Shown here in pieces: positions 33,054-42,109 of a stretch of DNA of 63,250 nucleotides. Position 1 is the first letter of the stretch, and the number at the start of each line of letters is the position of its first letter. The notes under the pieces were generated by a model. That model made no database searches and was not told where the DNA came from. It was given only the letters and a program-made list of their open reading frames with translations. The position numbers and the translations under genes were made by a program. This DNA comes from Selenomonas sp. FOBRC6 (GTDB lineage: Bacteria; Bacillota; Negativicutes; Selenomonadales; Selenomonadaceae), in NCBI RefSeq assembly GCF_000286455.1, contig NZ_ALKG01000147.1, positions 1 through 63,250 on the forward strand, in the 5' to 3' direction.

Positions 33054-35150
33054 TTAGATTCTCACCACCCCAAGGATCTGGATTTCAACATTCTGTTCGA
33101 TCTCCGCATGGGAGAGCACAATCAGCCCCGAAATGGAGCGTTCTACAAGATTACGGAAGTAGGGACGCACGGTCGGACTCGTCAGCACAATGGGCTGATA
33201 GCCCTGATCGGTCAGCTTCTTGAGCTCCTCCTGCAATGCCATCAGCAGTTTCTGCATGGAGTCGGGATCTAGGCTGACATATGAACCGTGCTCCGTGCGC
33301 TGGACGCTGCCCGCAATCTTGTTCTCAATCGCAGGGTCAAGCGTAATGCATGGCAGCACACCGTTCTGGACGTTCTGCTGTGTGATATGCCGCGCCATCG
33401 CATGGCGGACATATTCTGTCAGGATGTCCGTATCCTTCGTTGCTGCACCGTAGTCGGCGAGCACCTCGAGGATCGTACTCATATCGCGGATCGAAATGCG
33501 TTCGCTCAGGAGATTTGCCAGTACCTTCTGCACCTCGCCCACGCTGAGCAGGTTCGGGACGACCTCGTCCACGAGCGCCGCGTTGGTCTTCTGGAGATTG
33601 TCGAGGAGGTTCTGCGTCTCCTGACGTCCGAGGATCTCAGCCGCATGCTGCTTGATGATCTCCGTGAGATGGGTCGCAAGCACGGAGACCGCGTCGACCA
33701 CGGTATAGCCGTTTAGCTCCGCCTGCTCGCGCTCGTTCTCCGAGATCCAGAGGGCGGGCAGACCAAATGCCGGCTCCGTCGTCTCAATGCCCGGCACCTC
33801 CTCGAACACCGTGCCGGAGTTCATCGCGAGGTAGTGGTCGAGCATGAGCTCGCCGCGTGCAATCTCAATGCCCTTGAGCTTGATGATGTACGCGTTCGGC
33901 TTGATCTGTATATTGTCGCGGATGCGGATGGTCGGCACAACGAGGCCGAGCTCAAGCGCACACTGCCGACGGATCATGACAATGCGGTCGAGCAGATCGC
34001 CCCCCTGCCCTGTATCGACGAGTGGGATGAGGCTGTAGCCAATCTCGAGCTCCATCGGGTCGACCTGCAGCAGGGATACGATGTTCTCGGGGGTCGTTGC
34101 CTCCTTCTTCGCCTTTGCCTTTTGCTCGACCTGCTGCACCTCCTGCTCCACTGCCTGCCCCCGATGAAGATTCCACGCAATCAAGCCGCAGATTGCAGCA
34201 AGCACCATAAATGGCACGCCCGGCAGCCCCGGCATGATGGCAAGGAAGAGCAGAACGCCCGTGAGGATCATAAAGATACGCGCGTTGCGGAAGAGCTGCT
34301 TCACGAGATCGCCGCCGAGGTTGCCCTCAGCCGCCGAACGCGTAACAATAATACCGGTTGCCGTCGAGATGAGGAGCGCCGGAATCTGTGCGACCAGGCC
34401 TTCGCCGACGGTCAGCAGCGTATAGGTCTGCAGCGCCTGCGCCGCGTCCATATCGCGCTGCAGCATGCCGATGACAAAGCCGCCACCGATGTTGATAATC
34501 ATGATGACGATTGCGGCGATTGCGTCGCCCTTGACAAACTTCGAGGCACCATCCATTGCGCCGAAGAAATCGGACTCGCGCTGCACCTTTTCACGCCGGC
34601 GCTTCGCCTCCGCATCCGTGATCGCGCCCTGGTTGAGATCGGCATCGATCGCCATCTGCTTACCAGGCATCGCGTCGAGGGTGAATCGTGCCGAGACCTC
34701 AGCCACGCGCTCCGAGCCCTTCGTGATGACGATGAAGTTGACAATGACGAGGATGACGAACACGATGAAGCCGACCACCGCATTACCACCGACAACGAAG
34801 TTACCAAACGCAGTAATAACCTCCCCGGCATAGCCATTGAGGAGGATGAGACGGGTCGAGGAGATATTCAATGCCAGACGAAACAGTGTCGTAATCAGCA
34901 ATAAAGATGGAAAGACCGATAGATCGAGTGCCTCCACATTATAGATCGCTGACATCACAACGAGAAGTGCAATCGTAATATTCAGACAGATAAGAACATC
35001 CAACAAAATCGTCGGCAACGGAATAATCATCATGATGACGATTGTTACGATGGCAACGGCGATCAGGACGTCACTGTATCGTTGTATGAGATTGCCGGAT
35101 GCAAGAGGATTTACACTGCCAGTCTGCGGTGCCGCCATACTCTCACTCAC
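33054..35150 (-). CDS. flhA: Flagellar export gate protein FlhA
   Basis: A 698-residue export-gate component. About eight transmembrane helices fill residues 25-330, with the conserved FHIPEP cytoplasmic loop (RFTLDAMPGKQMAIDADLNQG) near residue 150, and a large cytoplasmic domain (about 350-698) that docks chaperones. Preceded by a strong promoter and a leader hairpin; it starts the flhA-fliA transcript. Confidence 0.97.
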   Translation of the reverse strand: MSESMAAPQTGSVNPLASGNLIQRYSDVLIAVAIVTIVIMMIIPLPTILLDVLICLNITIALLVVMSAIYNVEALDLSVFPSLLLITTLFRLALNISSTRLILLNGYAGEVITAFGNFVVGGNAVVGFIVFVILVIVNFIVITKGSERVAEVSARFTLDAMPGKQMAIDADLNQGAITDAEAKRRREKVQRESDFFGAMDGASKFVKGDAIAAIVIMIINIGGGFVIGMLQRDMDAAQALQTYTLLTVGEGLVAQIPALLISTATGIIVTRSAAEGNLGGDLVKQLFRNARIFMILTGVLLFLAIMPGLPGVPFMVLAAICGLIAWNLHRGQAVEQEVQQVEQKAKAKKEATTPENIVSLLQVDPMELEIGYSLIPLVDTGQGGDLLDRIVMIRRQCALELGLVVPTIRIRDNIQIKPNAYIIKLKGIEIARGELMLDHYLAMNSGTVFEEVPGIETTEPAFGLPALWISENEREQAELNGYTVVDAVSVLATHLTEIIKQHAAEILGRQETQNLLDNLQKTNAALVDEVVPNLLSVGEVQKVLANLLSERISIRDMSTILEVLADYGAATKDTDILTEYVRHAMARHITQQNVQNGVLPCITLDPAIENKIAGSVQRTEHGSYVSLDPDSMQKLLMALQEELKKLTDQGYQPIVLTSPTVRPYFRNLVERSISGLIVLSHAEIEQNVEIQILGVVRI

Positions 35151-35165
35151 TCCCTCATTCCCTAC

Positions 35166-35189
35166 GAGGACAAATATTTATTCGTCCCC
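35166..35189 (-). other. Hairpin at the 5' end of the flhA transcript
   Basis: A 10-bp stem (GGGGACGAAT-type arm with ATTTGTCCTC, two G-T pairs) and a 4-nt loop begins about where the transcript should start. A hairpin at the very 5' end often shields mRNA from decay. Confidence 0.45.
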
Positions 35190-35194
35190 TAAAT

Positions 35195-35222
35195 ATTATA
35201 CCAAATATCGCAAGTACGTCAA
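35195..35222 (-). promoter_or_regulatory. Strong sigma-A-type promoter for flhA
   Basis: On the minus strand, TTGACG is 16 bp from TATAAT, with an extended -10 (TGG before TATAAT). It lies in the 119-bp gap between flhB and flhA. Confidence 0.75.
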
Positions 35223-35269
35223 ATATTTAATAAGACTTTTGTCATGGATTAGAGAAATTGCCCGTTTTC

Positions 35270-36391
35270 TCATGCTCCCCGCCGTGCATGTCTCAGTCGG
35301 TAGACATACGCAAGCACCTCGGCAACCGCCTGATAGAGTTCCTGCGGCACACTGTCCCCCACCTGTACGGCGGCATAGAGCGTGCGTGCAAGCGGCTTAT
35401 TCTCGATGATCGGCACACGCGCCTCCCGCCCGATCTCCTTGATGCGCTGCGCGACGAGATCCTGCCCTTTGGCAATGACTGTCGGCGCAACCATCCCCTG
35501 TTCATAGGAGAGTGCTACGGCGTAATGCGTCGGGTTCGTGATGATGACATCTGCCTTTGGGACTTCCTTCATCATGCGCGCCATCGCCATCTGCCGCTGC
35601 TTCTGGCGAATCTTCCCCTTGATCTGCGGGTCGCCTTCCGTCTGCTTCATCTCGTCCTTGACTTCCTGCTTCGACATCTTGAGATCCTGCGTCGTCTGCC
35701 ATTTCTGGTAGCCGTAATCCATGAACGCCATAATCATGATGACGCCGATGACGATGAACGCCATCTGAAAGATGATCTCCGCGACGAGCGCAAGGCTCGT
35801 CGTCAGGTCAAAGAACATGAACTGCGGCATCGCAAGGATCTGTTCGTGGATGAAGCGATAGAGGAAGAAGCCGATGACGATGATCTTGAAGATGGACTTT
35901 ACCAGCTCCACGAGGGAGCGCTTCGAGAAGATGCGGCCGAAGCCGTTGATGGGGTTGAGCTTGTCCAGCTTGAACTCGATGGACTCCGTGTTGAAGTTCA
36001 GCCCCACCTGGAAGAAGTTGATCGCAAGTCCAATAATCATGATGAAGACCATGATGGGAAACGCTGTTTTTGCAAGAACGAGGACAATGCCGATAAAGAT
36101 GCGGAGAATGTTCTCCGTATCCACCGTCTGGTTCAGATTGCTGAACACATAGGTTGTATAGGTCGCAATCGATACGTAGATCGAATCCCACAGCAGCTTG
36201 AGTCCAAAGAAGCCAATGAGCAGCACGAACGCGCTGTTAACTTCCTGACTGCGTCCGACCTGCCCCTTCTTGCGCGCATCAGCGCGCTTCTTCGCCGTTG
36301 GTTCCTCTGTCTTTTCCCCCGCAAAGCGCTGGAGATCAAAGATAAACGGCGGACTATTGGAGGGCTCGCACTGCAAGTGATATATTTCCAT
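35270..36391 (-). CDS. flhB: Flagellar export switch protein FlhB
   Basis: A 373-residue export-gate protein that controls substrate specificity. Four transmembrane helices (about 35-215) are followed by a cytoplasmic domain with the autocleavage motif NPTH in ITNPTHYAVAL. The early motif FAGEKTEEPTAKKRADARKKGQV is typical. The start is uncertain: ATG 36391 lies inside fliR and has no clear SD, and ATGs at 36400 and 36427 are in frame. Confidence 0.95.
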   Translation of the reverse strand: MEIYHLQCEPSNSPPFIFDLQRFAGEKTEEPTAKKRADARKKGQVGRSQEVNSAFVLLIGFFGLKLLWDSIYVSIATYTTYVFSNLNQTVDTENILRIFIGIVLVLAKTAFPIMVFIMIIGLAINFFQVGLNFNTESIEFKLDKLNPINGFGRIFSKRSLVELVKSIFKIIVIGFFLYRFIHEQILAMPQFMFFDLTTSLALVAEIIFQMAFIVIGVIMIMAFMDYGYQKWQTTQDLKMSKQEVKDEMKQTEGDPQIKGKIRQKQRQMAMARMMKEVPKADVIITNPTHYAVALSYEQGMVAPTVIAKGQDLVAQRIKEIGREARVPIIENKPLARTLYAAVQVGDSVPQELYQAVAEVLAYVYRLRHARRGA

Positions 36392-37136
36392 ACATTTCAT
36401 TGAACAGCACATCCAGGAATAAGACATAGAACGGAATAATCATCGAGAGGACGGTGATGCCAATCATCAGCTGCATCGGAATCCCTACAACGAAGATGTT
36501 CATCTGCGGCATCGTGCGTGCGAGGATGCCCAGCCCCACATTCGTGAGCAGGATCGCAAAGGTGATCGGCATTGCAATCTTCATCCCCGTGAGGAAAATA
36601 CCGTTTGTGAAATTCGCAATGAGGAGCGCCATAGAGATATTCGGCTCGATGCCGGCGAGCGGCACAACGCGGAAGCTCTCCGTGAGCGCAGCCAGTATCA
36701 TATGATGCCCATTCGTCACGAGCAGGATGATGATCGCCAAATTATAAAGAAAACTTCCGATGAGCGGTATCTGCTGACCGGAAGTCGGATCCACAACATT
36801 GACAATGGCAAAGCCCACCTGCATATCCATGACCTTGCCTGCCATTGTAATAGCGGCGAAGGAGATGTATGCCACAAAGCCGATCAGCCATCCAATGAAA
36901 AGTTCTCCGATCGCGGCGACGGCAAACATGATGATGCTCTCGGGCGCCGCGGGCGTCCCCAATCCGTCGATCATGGGAAAGAGCACAACCGTTATTGCAA
37001 GCGCCAAGCCGACGCGGAAATATGCCGAGATATTCATACTGCCGAAGAACGGCGATATGAGAAAGATACCGCTGATCCGCGTGAGCGAGAGCAAAAATGC
37101 TGCAATATGCCCCTGCAGCAGTTCATACAAATCCAT
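36354..37136 (-). CDS. fliR: Flagellar export gate protein FliR
   Basis: A 260-residue membrane protein with about six helices, one of the FliP5-FliQ4-FliR1 export gate components. Motifs include SLTRISGIFLISPFFG near the start and IGWLIGFVAYISFAAITMAGKVMDMQVG-like text mid-gene. AGGGGG precedes the ATG. The gene follows fliQ by 15 nt. Confidence 0.95.
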   Translation of the reverse strand: MDLYELLQGHIAAFLLSLTRISGIFLISPFFGSMNISAYFRVGLALAITVVLFPMIDGLGTPAAPESIIMFAVAAIGELFIGWLIGFVAYISFAAITMAGKVMDMQVGFAIVNVVDPTSGQQIPLIGSFLYNLAIIILLVTNGHHMILAALTESFRVVPLAGIEPNISMALLIANFTNGIFLTGMKIAMPITFAILLTNVGLGILARTMPQMNIFVVGIPMQLMIGITVLSMIIPFYVLFLDVLFNEMYGNISLAVRALQ

Positions 37137-37151
37137 GCACTGCCGCCCCCT

Positions 37152-37421
37152 TCAGCGCAGATAGATCGGCAGGTTGACAAACACATTCGTCACATACTCG
37201 ACCATGATGCGCAGCATCCACGGACCAAAGATCAGGATCGCGACAAAGACAGCAATGATCTTGGGGATGAATGCAAGTGTCTGCTCCTGAATCGAGGTGG
37301 TCGCCTGAAAGACCGCCACCAAAAGACCAACAATGAGTCCAAGTCCCAGCATGGGAGCAGAGACCAGAAGGACGATGAAGAGCGCCTCCTGGGCAAGCTG
37401 GATGACCAAATCTCCGGACAT
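37152..37421 (-). CDS. fliQ: Flagellar export gate protein FliQ
   Basis: An 89-residue protein with two transmembrane helices (about 15-37 and 50-75). The motif LIVGLLVAVFQATTSIQEQTL is the FliQ hallmark. GGGGGAGG precedes the ATG. The position between fliP and fliR is standard. Confidence 0.96.
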   Translation of the reverse strand: MSGDLVIQLAQEALFIVLLVSAPMLGLGLIVGLLVAVFQATTSIQEQTLAFIPKIIAVFVAILIFGPWMLRIMVEYVTNVFVNLPIYLR

Positions 37422-37436
37422 CGCACGCCTCCCCCG

Positions 37437-38186
37437 CTAACGGAAACTCATGATGAGCGACTGGATCAGGAGATGCCACCCGTCGACCATGACAAACAAG
37501 AGGATCTTGAACGGCAGGGAAATCATCACCGGTGGCAGCATCATCATACCCATCGACATCAGCGTACTCGCGACAATCATATCAATGACAATGAAAGGGA
37601 TGTAGATCATGAAGCCGATCTGAAACGCCGTCTTCAGCTCGCTGATGATGAATGCCGGAATGAGCGTAAATGTTGATACATCCTCGGGGCCCTCTGGGCG
37701 GGGAGCCTCCGAAAGATTGACAAAGAGCGCGAGATCGGATTCCCGCGTCTGGCGGAACATGAACTCACGCATCGGTTCAACGATATTGTCAAGCGCCTGC
37801 TCCTGCGAGATCTGCCCGGCGAGATAGGGCTGTATCCCGTTTTCATTCGCCTGCCCCCAATAGGGAGCCATGATGTAGAACGACAGGAAGAGCGAGAGCG
37901 CGATGACGACCTGATTCGGTGGTACGTTCTGCGTTGAGAGCGCGTTGCGCAGGAAGCCGATGACGACCACAATACGAACGAAGGAGGTCGTCATGACGAG
38001 AATCGCAGGTGCCAGTGAAATAATGGTCAGAACCGCAAGCAGCTGCATCGTCGTTGCAACATCCTGCGGATTCTCCGACGTCCCCACACCAACACTAAGC
38101 GTCGGAATCAAGGGTGCTGCGCTCGCATGTCCCGCGCCCATCAGGAGGAGCGCCGCGCCTCCCAAAACAAGCAATTTGCGCCCCAA
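37437..38186 (-). CDS. fliP: Flagellar export gate protein FliP
   Basis: The main pore protein of the flagellar export gate. A signal peptide (GRKLLVLGGAALLLMGAGHASA) is followed by four helices and FliP motifs MTTSFVRIVVVIGFLRNAL, TFTLIPAFIISELKTAFQIGF and SMGMMMLPPVMISLPFKI. I place the start at TTG 38186 because GGGGGG lies 6-7 nt upstream; a GTG at 38219 overlapping the fliO stop is the alternative (260 residues). Confidence 0.94.
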   Translation of the reverse strand: MGRKLLVLGGAALLLMGAGHASAAPLIPTLSVGVGTSENPQDVATTMQLLAVLTIISLAPAILVMTTSFVRIVVVIGFLRNALSTQNVPPNQVVIALSLFLSFYIMAPYWGQANENGIQPYLAGQISQEQALDNIVEPMREFMFRQTRESDLALFVNLSEAPRPEGPEDVSTFTLIPAFIISELKTAFQIGFMIYIPFIVIDMIVASTLMSMGMMMLPPVMISLPFKILLFVMVDGWHLLIQSLIMSFR

Positions 38187-38215
38187 TCCTGTCCCCCCAT
38201 TTCTCTCCCCCGCCT

Positions 38216-38728
38216 TCACTTTCGGAAAAGCGGTGGTATTTTTTGAACAAAATCCGACAGAGAGCCGAACTGCTCCTGAAAGACGCCGCCCCCTGCGGGT
38301 GCCGAACTGCGAATCTCGTCCACCGTCTCCGGATCGTCAATCTCTGTGATCAGATGGATATTCGCATCGGTGACGCCCAGTACAAAGACGCGTCCAAAGA
38401 GCTCTACGACACAGACCGAGCGGTTCGGCCCGAGCGGCAACTGCAGATAGATCTGTCCCCCGCGTGCCGCAAGCCTCTGCATGGAGTTCTTGCCAAAGGC
38501 ACGCGCTGCGAAGTAGGCGAGGATGACCACGAACGCAAAGACAGCAAAAAGGCTGACCACATAGGCGACCGTCGACCACCATGATACGGCCGACGGGCGC
38601 GGGTCAGCCTCTTCATATCCGGCTAAATATCCACCGCCCGTCTCACCTGCGGCAGACACGTCTCCCATGCACAAGAAAAGTAGGAGCCATCCGATCAGCA
38701 GGGACAGTGAAAATATCCGTTCGTTCAT
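38216..38728 (-). CDS. fliO: Flagellar biosynthesis protein FliO/FliZ
   Basis: A 170-residue protein that helps FliP assembly. A signal peptide (about 1-28, SLSLLIGWLLLFLCMG) is followed by a short outside segment, a transmembrane helix (VAYVVSLFAVFAFVVILAYF, about 55-75) and a cytoplasmic beta-rich part (QIYLQLPLGPNRSVCVVELFGRVFVLGVT) typical of FliO. The start is ATG 38728, overlapping the cheY stop by one base. Confidence 0.9.
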   Translation of the reverse strand: MNERIFSLSLLIGWLLLFLCMGDVSAAGETGGGYLAGYEEADPRPSAVSWWSTVAYVVSLFAVFAFVVILAYFAARAFGKNSMQRLAARGGQIYLQLPLGPNRSVCVVELFGRVFVLGVTDANIHLITEIDDPETVDEIRSSAPAGGGVFQEQFGSLSDFVQKIPPLFRK

Positions 38729-39090
38729 CAGCCGACGGCTTTGCGAATGGCCTCCAGCACGCGATCCGCCTGGAACGGCTTCACGATGAAGTCGCGCGCG
38801 CCTGCCTGAATGGCCTCGATAACCATTGCCTGCTGTCCCATCGCGCTGCACATAACAACCTTTGCAGCGGGATCGACCTTCTTGATCTCCTTGACAGCGG
38901 TGATGCCATCCATCTCCGGCATCGTAATGTCCATCGTCACGAGATCCGGCTTCAGCTCCTGATACTTCTCGAGAGCCTTCATGCCATTCTCAGCTTCACC
39001 AACGATTTCATAGCCGTTCTTCGAGAGGATGTCCTTCACCATCATTCGCATAAAAGCTGCATCATCAACGATCAGAACGCGAGTTGCCAT
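38728..39090 (-). CDS. cheY: Chemotaxis response regulator CheY
   Basis: A 120-residue single receiver domain. The phosphorylation site is Asp54 in VTMDITMP, with the acidic pair Asp9/Asp10, Ser82 in MCSAMG and Lys104 in VKPF. CheY-P binds FliM/FliY at the switch. AAGGAGAG precedes the ATG, and a strong promoter about 90 nt upstream gives it a separate start within the fli cluster. Confidence 0.97.
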   Translation of the reverse strand: MATRVLIVDDAAFMRMMVKDILSKNGYEIVGEAENGMKALEKYQELKPDLVTMDITMPEMDGITAVKEIKKVDPAAKVVMCSAMGQQAMVIEAIQAGARDFIVKPFQADRVLEAIRKAVG

Positions 39091-39177
39091 TTTCTCATCT
39101 CTCCTTAATTCGACAGAACATCCCTATTCCAAAGGGCACAAAACACATAGAAATCATGTGTATTTTTATCGTTACTC

Positions 39178-39206
39178 ATTATAACGAAATCTGCCCTCTG
39201 TGACAA
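39178..39206 (-). promoter_or_regulatory. Strong sigma-A-type promoter before cheY
   Basis: On the minus strand, TTGTCA is 17 bp from TATAAT. The predicted start is near 39171. The leader (about 80 nt) has a 6-bp hairpin (ACACAT/ATGTGT) at 39143-39161 followed by four T, and a second small one with GGA in its loop. Confidence 0.75.
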
Positions 39207-39247
39207 GGATTTTCTACACCAGTCCCAAAAGAACCATATACCTTCCG

Positions 39248-40435
39248 CTACTGGAGGCGTGCAGCGCGCTCCAGCGGGCTGACAATCTCCGTAATGCGAA
39301 CGCCGAAGTTCTCGTCGATGACGACAACCTCCCCCTTCGCGAGGTACTTGCCGTTGACCATGATGTCCACGGGCTCGCCGGCAAGTTTATCCAGCTCCAC
39401 AATGGAGCCCTTCGTCAGGTCGAGAATGTCCTTGATGGACTTCTTCGTCCGCCCAAGCTCGACATTGACCTGAAGCGGAACGTCGAGGATCAGACCGATA
39501 TTGGCGTCGTTGACCTGTACCGGCGTAGAGCTGAGCGGTGTGAACTGCGCCGACTGTACCGGCACATTGGATGCTACATGTGACTGCATAGGCGGTGCTC
39601 CATATCCATAGTTTGCAGGTGCAGCTGCTGCCGGCGCCGCTGCTGCCGGAGCTGCAGCGGGGGCTGCAGGTGGAGGCGGTGCAGCCGCTGCCACAACGGC
39701 TTCTTCCTCGTTGTCGACATCCGGCTGCTGATTCATCAACGCGTCGACCATATCCTTTGCGACGTCAAGCGGCAGGAGCTGCATGATCTCACTGTCGATG
39801 AGACCGTCCACCTCCATGCGGAAGGACGCCTGGATGATCGGGTCGACCTTGTCCAGCAGCTTGGACACCACTTCCTCCGTCCCAAGGTCGACCAATGTGA
39901 CCACGGGCGGGGTAATGTCCACCTTTTTATTAAACATCGACGAGAGCGAGGTTGCAACGCTGCCCATCATCTGGTTCATGCATTCGCTGACCGCGCTCAT
40001 GTGGAGCTCGCTCAGCTCCTGATCGGGATTTGTGCCGTCATTGCCCATCATGAGATCGGCGATGATCGCGGCATCCTTCGCCTGAATGCAGAGGACGTTG
40101 TTGCCCTCAATGCCGATGCTGTAGCCCACCTCGACGACGAGGAAGGGCACGGGATACTTTTCCTTCAGCTTGCGCAGATTGGATACGGAGACCGTCGGGG
40201 TCGTGATCGATACCTTGCGTCCAAGCAGGACGGAGAGGGTCGTCGCAGCGCCCCCCATCGAGATATTGCCGATCTCCCCGAGCGCATCGCGTTCCAGATC
40301 TGTAACGCCGGCATCATCCTCTTCAGAAGACGAGTCGGCAGCAGGCGCAGCGTCATCGGCAGGCGCATCATCGCCGCCCGCTCCACCGCTCAGGAGGGCA
40401 TCAATCTCCTCCTGCGAGATCATTTCATCACTCAT
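39248..40435 (-). CDS. fliY: Flagellar motor switch phosphatase FliY
   Basis: A 395-residue C-ring protein that combines three parts: an N-terminal CheY-P-binding peptide (SQEEIDALLSGG), a CheC-like phosphatase region with two motifs (Glu54/Asn57 in LGEIGNISMGG; Glu151/Asn154 in SECMNQMMG), an Ala/Pro-rich linker (about 240-275), and a FliN/SpoA domain (about 305-390, LDVPLQVNVELGRTKKSIKDIL). It dephosphorylates CheY-P at the motor. Start taken at ATG 40435; it overlaps fliM. Confidence 0.95.
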   Translation of the reverse strand: MSDEMISQEEIDALLSGGAGGDDAPADDAAPAADSSSEEDDAGVTDLERDALGEIGNISMGGAATTLSVLLGRKVSITTPTVSVSNLRKLKEKYPVPFLVVEVGYSIGIEGNNVLCIQAKDAAIIADLMMGNDGTNPDQELSELHMSAVSECMNQMMGSVATSLSSMFNKKVDITPPVVTLVDLGTEEVVSKLLDKVDPIIQASFRMEVDGLIDSEIMQLLPLDVAKDMVDALMNQQPDVDNEEEAVVAAAAPPPPAAPAAAPAAAAPAAAAPANYGYGAPPMQSHVASNVPVQSAQFTPLSSTPVQVNDANIGLILDVPLQVNVELGRTKKSIKDILDLTKGSIVELDKLAGEPVDIMVNGKYLAKGEVVVIDENFGVRITEIVSPLERAARLQ

Positions 40436-41429
40436 TCGCGTCGTCATCTCCTTCTATAATGCCGGATATTTGCACAGCCATTCGCTTTCCGGCGGTACCC
40501 GGATGCGCGCGGAACTTCGCATTCGACCCAACGTAGCAGACGAGCTCATCCTGTGCCAGCGTGTCGAGCTGCAGCACATCGCCGAAGCCGAGCGTCAGGA
40601 ACTCGTGGATCGTAATGTCGACCGTGCCGAGTTCCACTGAGAACGGCACCCATGTCCGCTCAATCTTGCGTTGGAGCTCCGCCACCTGCTCGGGCGAGCT
40701 CTCCTTGTCCACAGAGGACGCCACCCAGAACGACGTGGTGAGCTTCGACATGATCGGTTCGAGCACCAGATAGGGAATGCAGATGTTCATCATGCCGTCG
40801 ACATCGCCCATCTTGATGTGAATCGTGACGAGCACGACCATATCGCTGGGCGGGACGATCTGCGCAAACTGCGGATTCGTTTCCATCGTCTCGAAGTTCG
40901 GACGGAACTCCACCACGTTGCTCCACGCTTCCCTAAAGTAATTGGTGACCGTGTCGATGAAGCGACGCATGACCGCCGTCTCAATATCCGTCAGGGCACG
41001 CGACTTGAGGCCGCTTTTTCCCTCGCCGCCAAAAACGCGGTCGATGTAGGCAAACGCCAGATCCGTACCGACCTCGATGATGATGTTTCCCTTCAGCGGC
41101 GGCAGTGCAAGGATTCCGATCACGGACGGATTCCCCATCGACTGAACAAACTCCTGATAGGTGAGCTGCTCGACCGACACGACCTCGATATCGACCATCG
41201 TACGCAGACTTGCCGACAGATAGGTGTTCAAGAGACGCGAAAAGGTCTCATGCAACATGAAGAGCGTTCGAATCTGATCCTTGGAGAACCTATCCGGCCG
41301 CTTGAAGTCATAGACCTTGACCTTACGTTCCTCTTCTTCCGCCTTGACTTCCTCGGCGGAAACCGAGCCGTCCGAAAGCGCTGAGAGCAGCTTATCTATT
41401 TCGGATTGAGACAGTACGTCCTCAGCCAA
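40428..41429 (-). CDS. fliM: Flagellar motor switch protein FliM
   Basis: A 333-residue C-ring protein. The N-terminal CheY-binding peptide is LSQSEIDKLLSAL; the middle CheC-like domain contains GNPSVIGILALPPLKG and the C-terminal SpoA domain VELGTVDITIHEFL. It starts at TTG 41429 after GGAAGGGGG. It lies between fliL and fliY, which it overlaps. Confidence 0.97.
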   Translation of the reverse strand: MAEDVLSQSEIDKLLSALSDGSVSAEEVKAEEEERKVKVYDFKRPDRFSKDQIRTLFMLHETFSRLLNTYLSASLRTMVDIEVVSVEQLTYQEFVQSMGNPSVIGILALPPLKGNIIIEVGTDLAFAYIDRVFGGEGKSGLKSRALTDIETAVMRRFIDTVTNYFREAWSNVVEFRPNFETMETNPQFAQIVPPSDMVVLVTIHIKMGDVDGMMNICIPYLVLEPIMSKLTTSFWVASSVDKESSPEQVAELQRKIERTWVPFSVELGTVDITIHEFLTLGFGDVLQLDTLAQDELVCYVGSNAKFRAHPGTAGKRMAVQISGIIEGDDDANE

Positions 41430-41468
41430 GACTCTTCCCCCTTCCCTTTGTGCAGTGGTTCATGTTAC

Positions 41469-41990
41469 TTACTGCAGCAGGAAGCTCGTGATGTAAACAT
41501 CATAAACAGAGCCTTGTCCCAGACGCTCGTTGAGCGCATCCTTCAGCTGCTTCTTGAGCGCATCCTGCTTGGATGCGTCAAACTCCTCCAGCGGTGCAGC
41601 ACGCAGGAACTGCATCGTCGTATCGAGGATCTTCGTCTCCGCGACCGAACCGACCTTGCCGTCCACAACATTATCCGACTTGCCGGGGTTGAGCTCCAGA
41701 ACGATGCCCGCCTTGAGGAACTTGCCGGAGCGTCCGCCGCCGACATTGACGAGAATGCCTTCCTTCGGGTCGCCAAGTTTGTAGAATACCCCGGGATCGT
41801 GATTCGACTTGCCCCCGCTGCCATCCTCCGAATGCGACGGTGACTCCGCCTGTGAGAAGATGTAGTACGAGATGCCCCCGGCTGCCGCCACTGCGACAAG
41901 CACGGCCACGATAACCACCACGATCATCATGAGCATGGGTGATTTCTGCTTTGGCTGCTCAGCCGCCTGTTCTTCCTTTTCCTCCGCCAT
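41469..41990 (-). CDS. fliL: Flagellar basal body-associated protein FliL
   Basis: A 173-residue single-pass membrane protein that encircles or supports the stator. A short basic/acidic start, a transmembrane helix (about 20-45, MLMMIVVVIVAVLVAVAAAGGI), a linker, then the FliL periplasmic domain with a C-terminal EEFDASKQDALKKQLKDALNERL helix. A strong promoter and a 95-nt leader precede it. Confidence 0.92.
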   Translation of the reverse strand: MAEEKEEQAAEQPKQKSPMLMMIVVVIVAVLVAVAAAGGISYYIFSQAESPSHSEDGSGGKSNHDPGVFYKLGDPKEGILVNVGGGRSGKFLKAGIVLELNPGKSDNVVDGKVGSVAETKILDTTMQFLRAAPLEEFDASKQDALKKQLKDALNERLGQGSVYDVYITSFLLQ

Positions 41991-42080
41991 GAGTTACTCC
42001 CTCCCTAAAAATGACCACGAAGCCACAGGGGCTCCACACCGGGGCACTCCCTTGCCACGTAGAGGAACACTGTTCCCCCC

Positions 42081-42109
42081 ATTATACCAAAGGAATGGAA
42101 ATTCGCCAA
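42081..42109 (-). promoter_or_regulatory. Strong sigma-A-type promoter for fliL
   Basis: On the minus strand, TTGGCG is 17 bp from TATAAT with an extended -10 (TGG). It directly abuts the flbD stop codon. The leader contains several GGA triplets, one in the loop of a 4-bp GGCA/TGCC hairpin. Confidence 0.75.
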
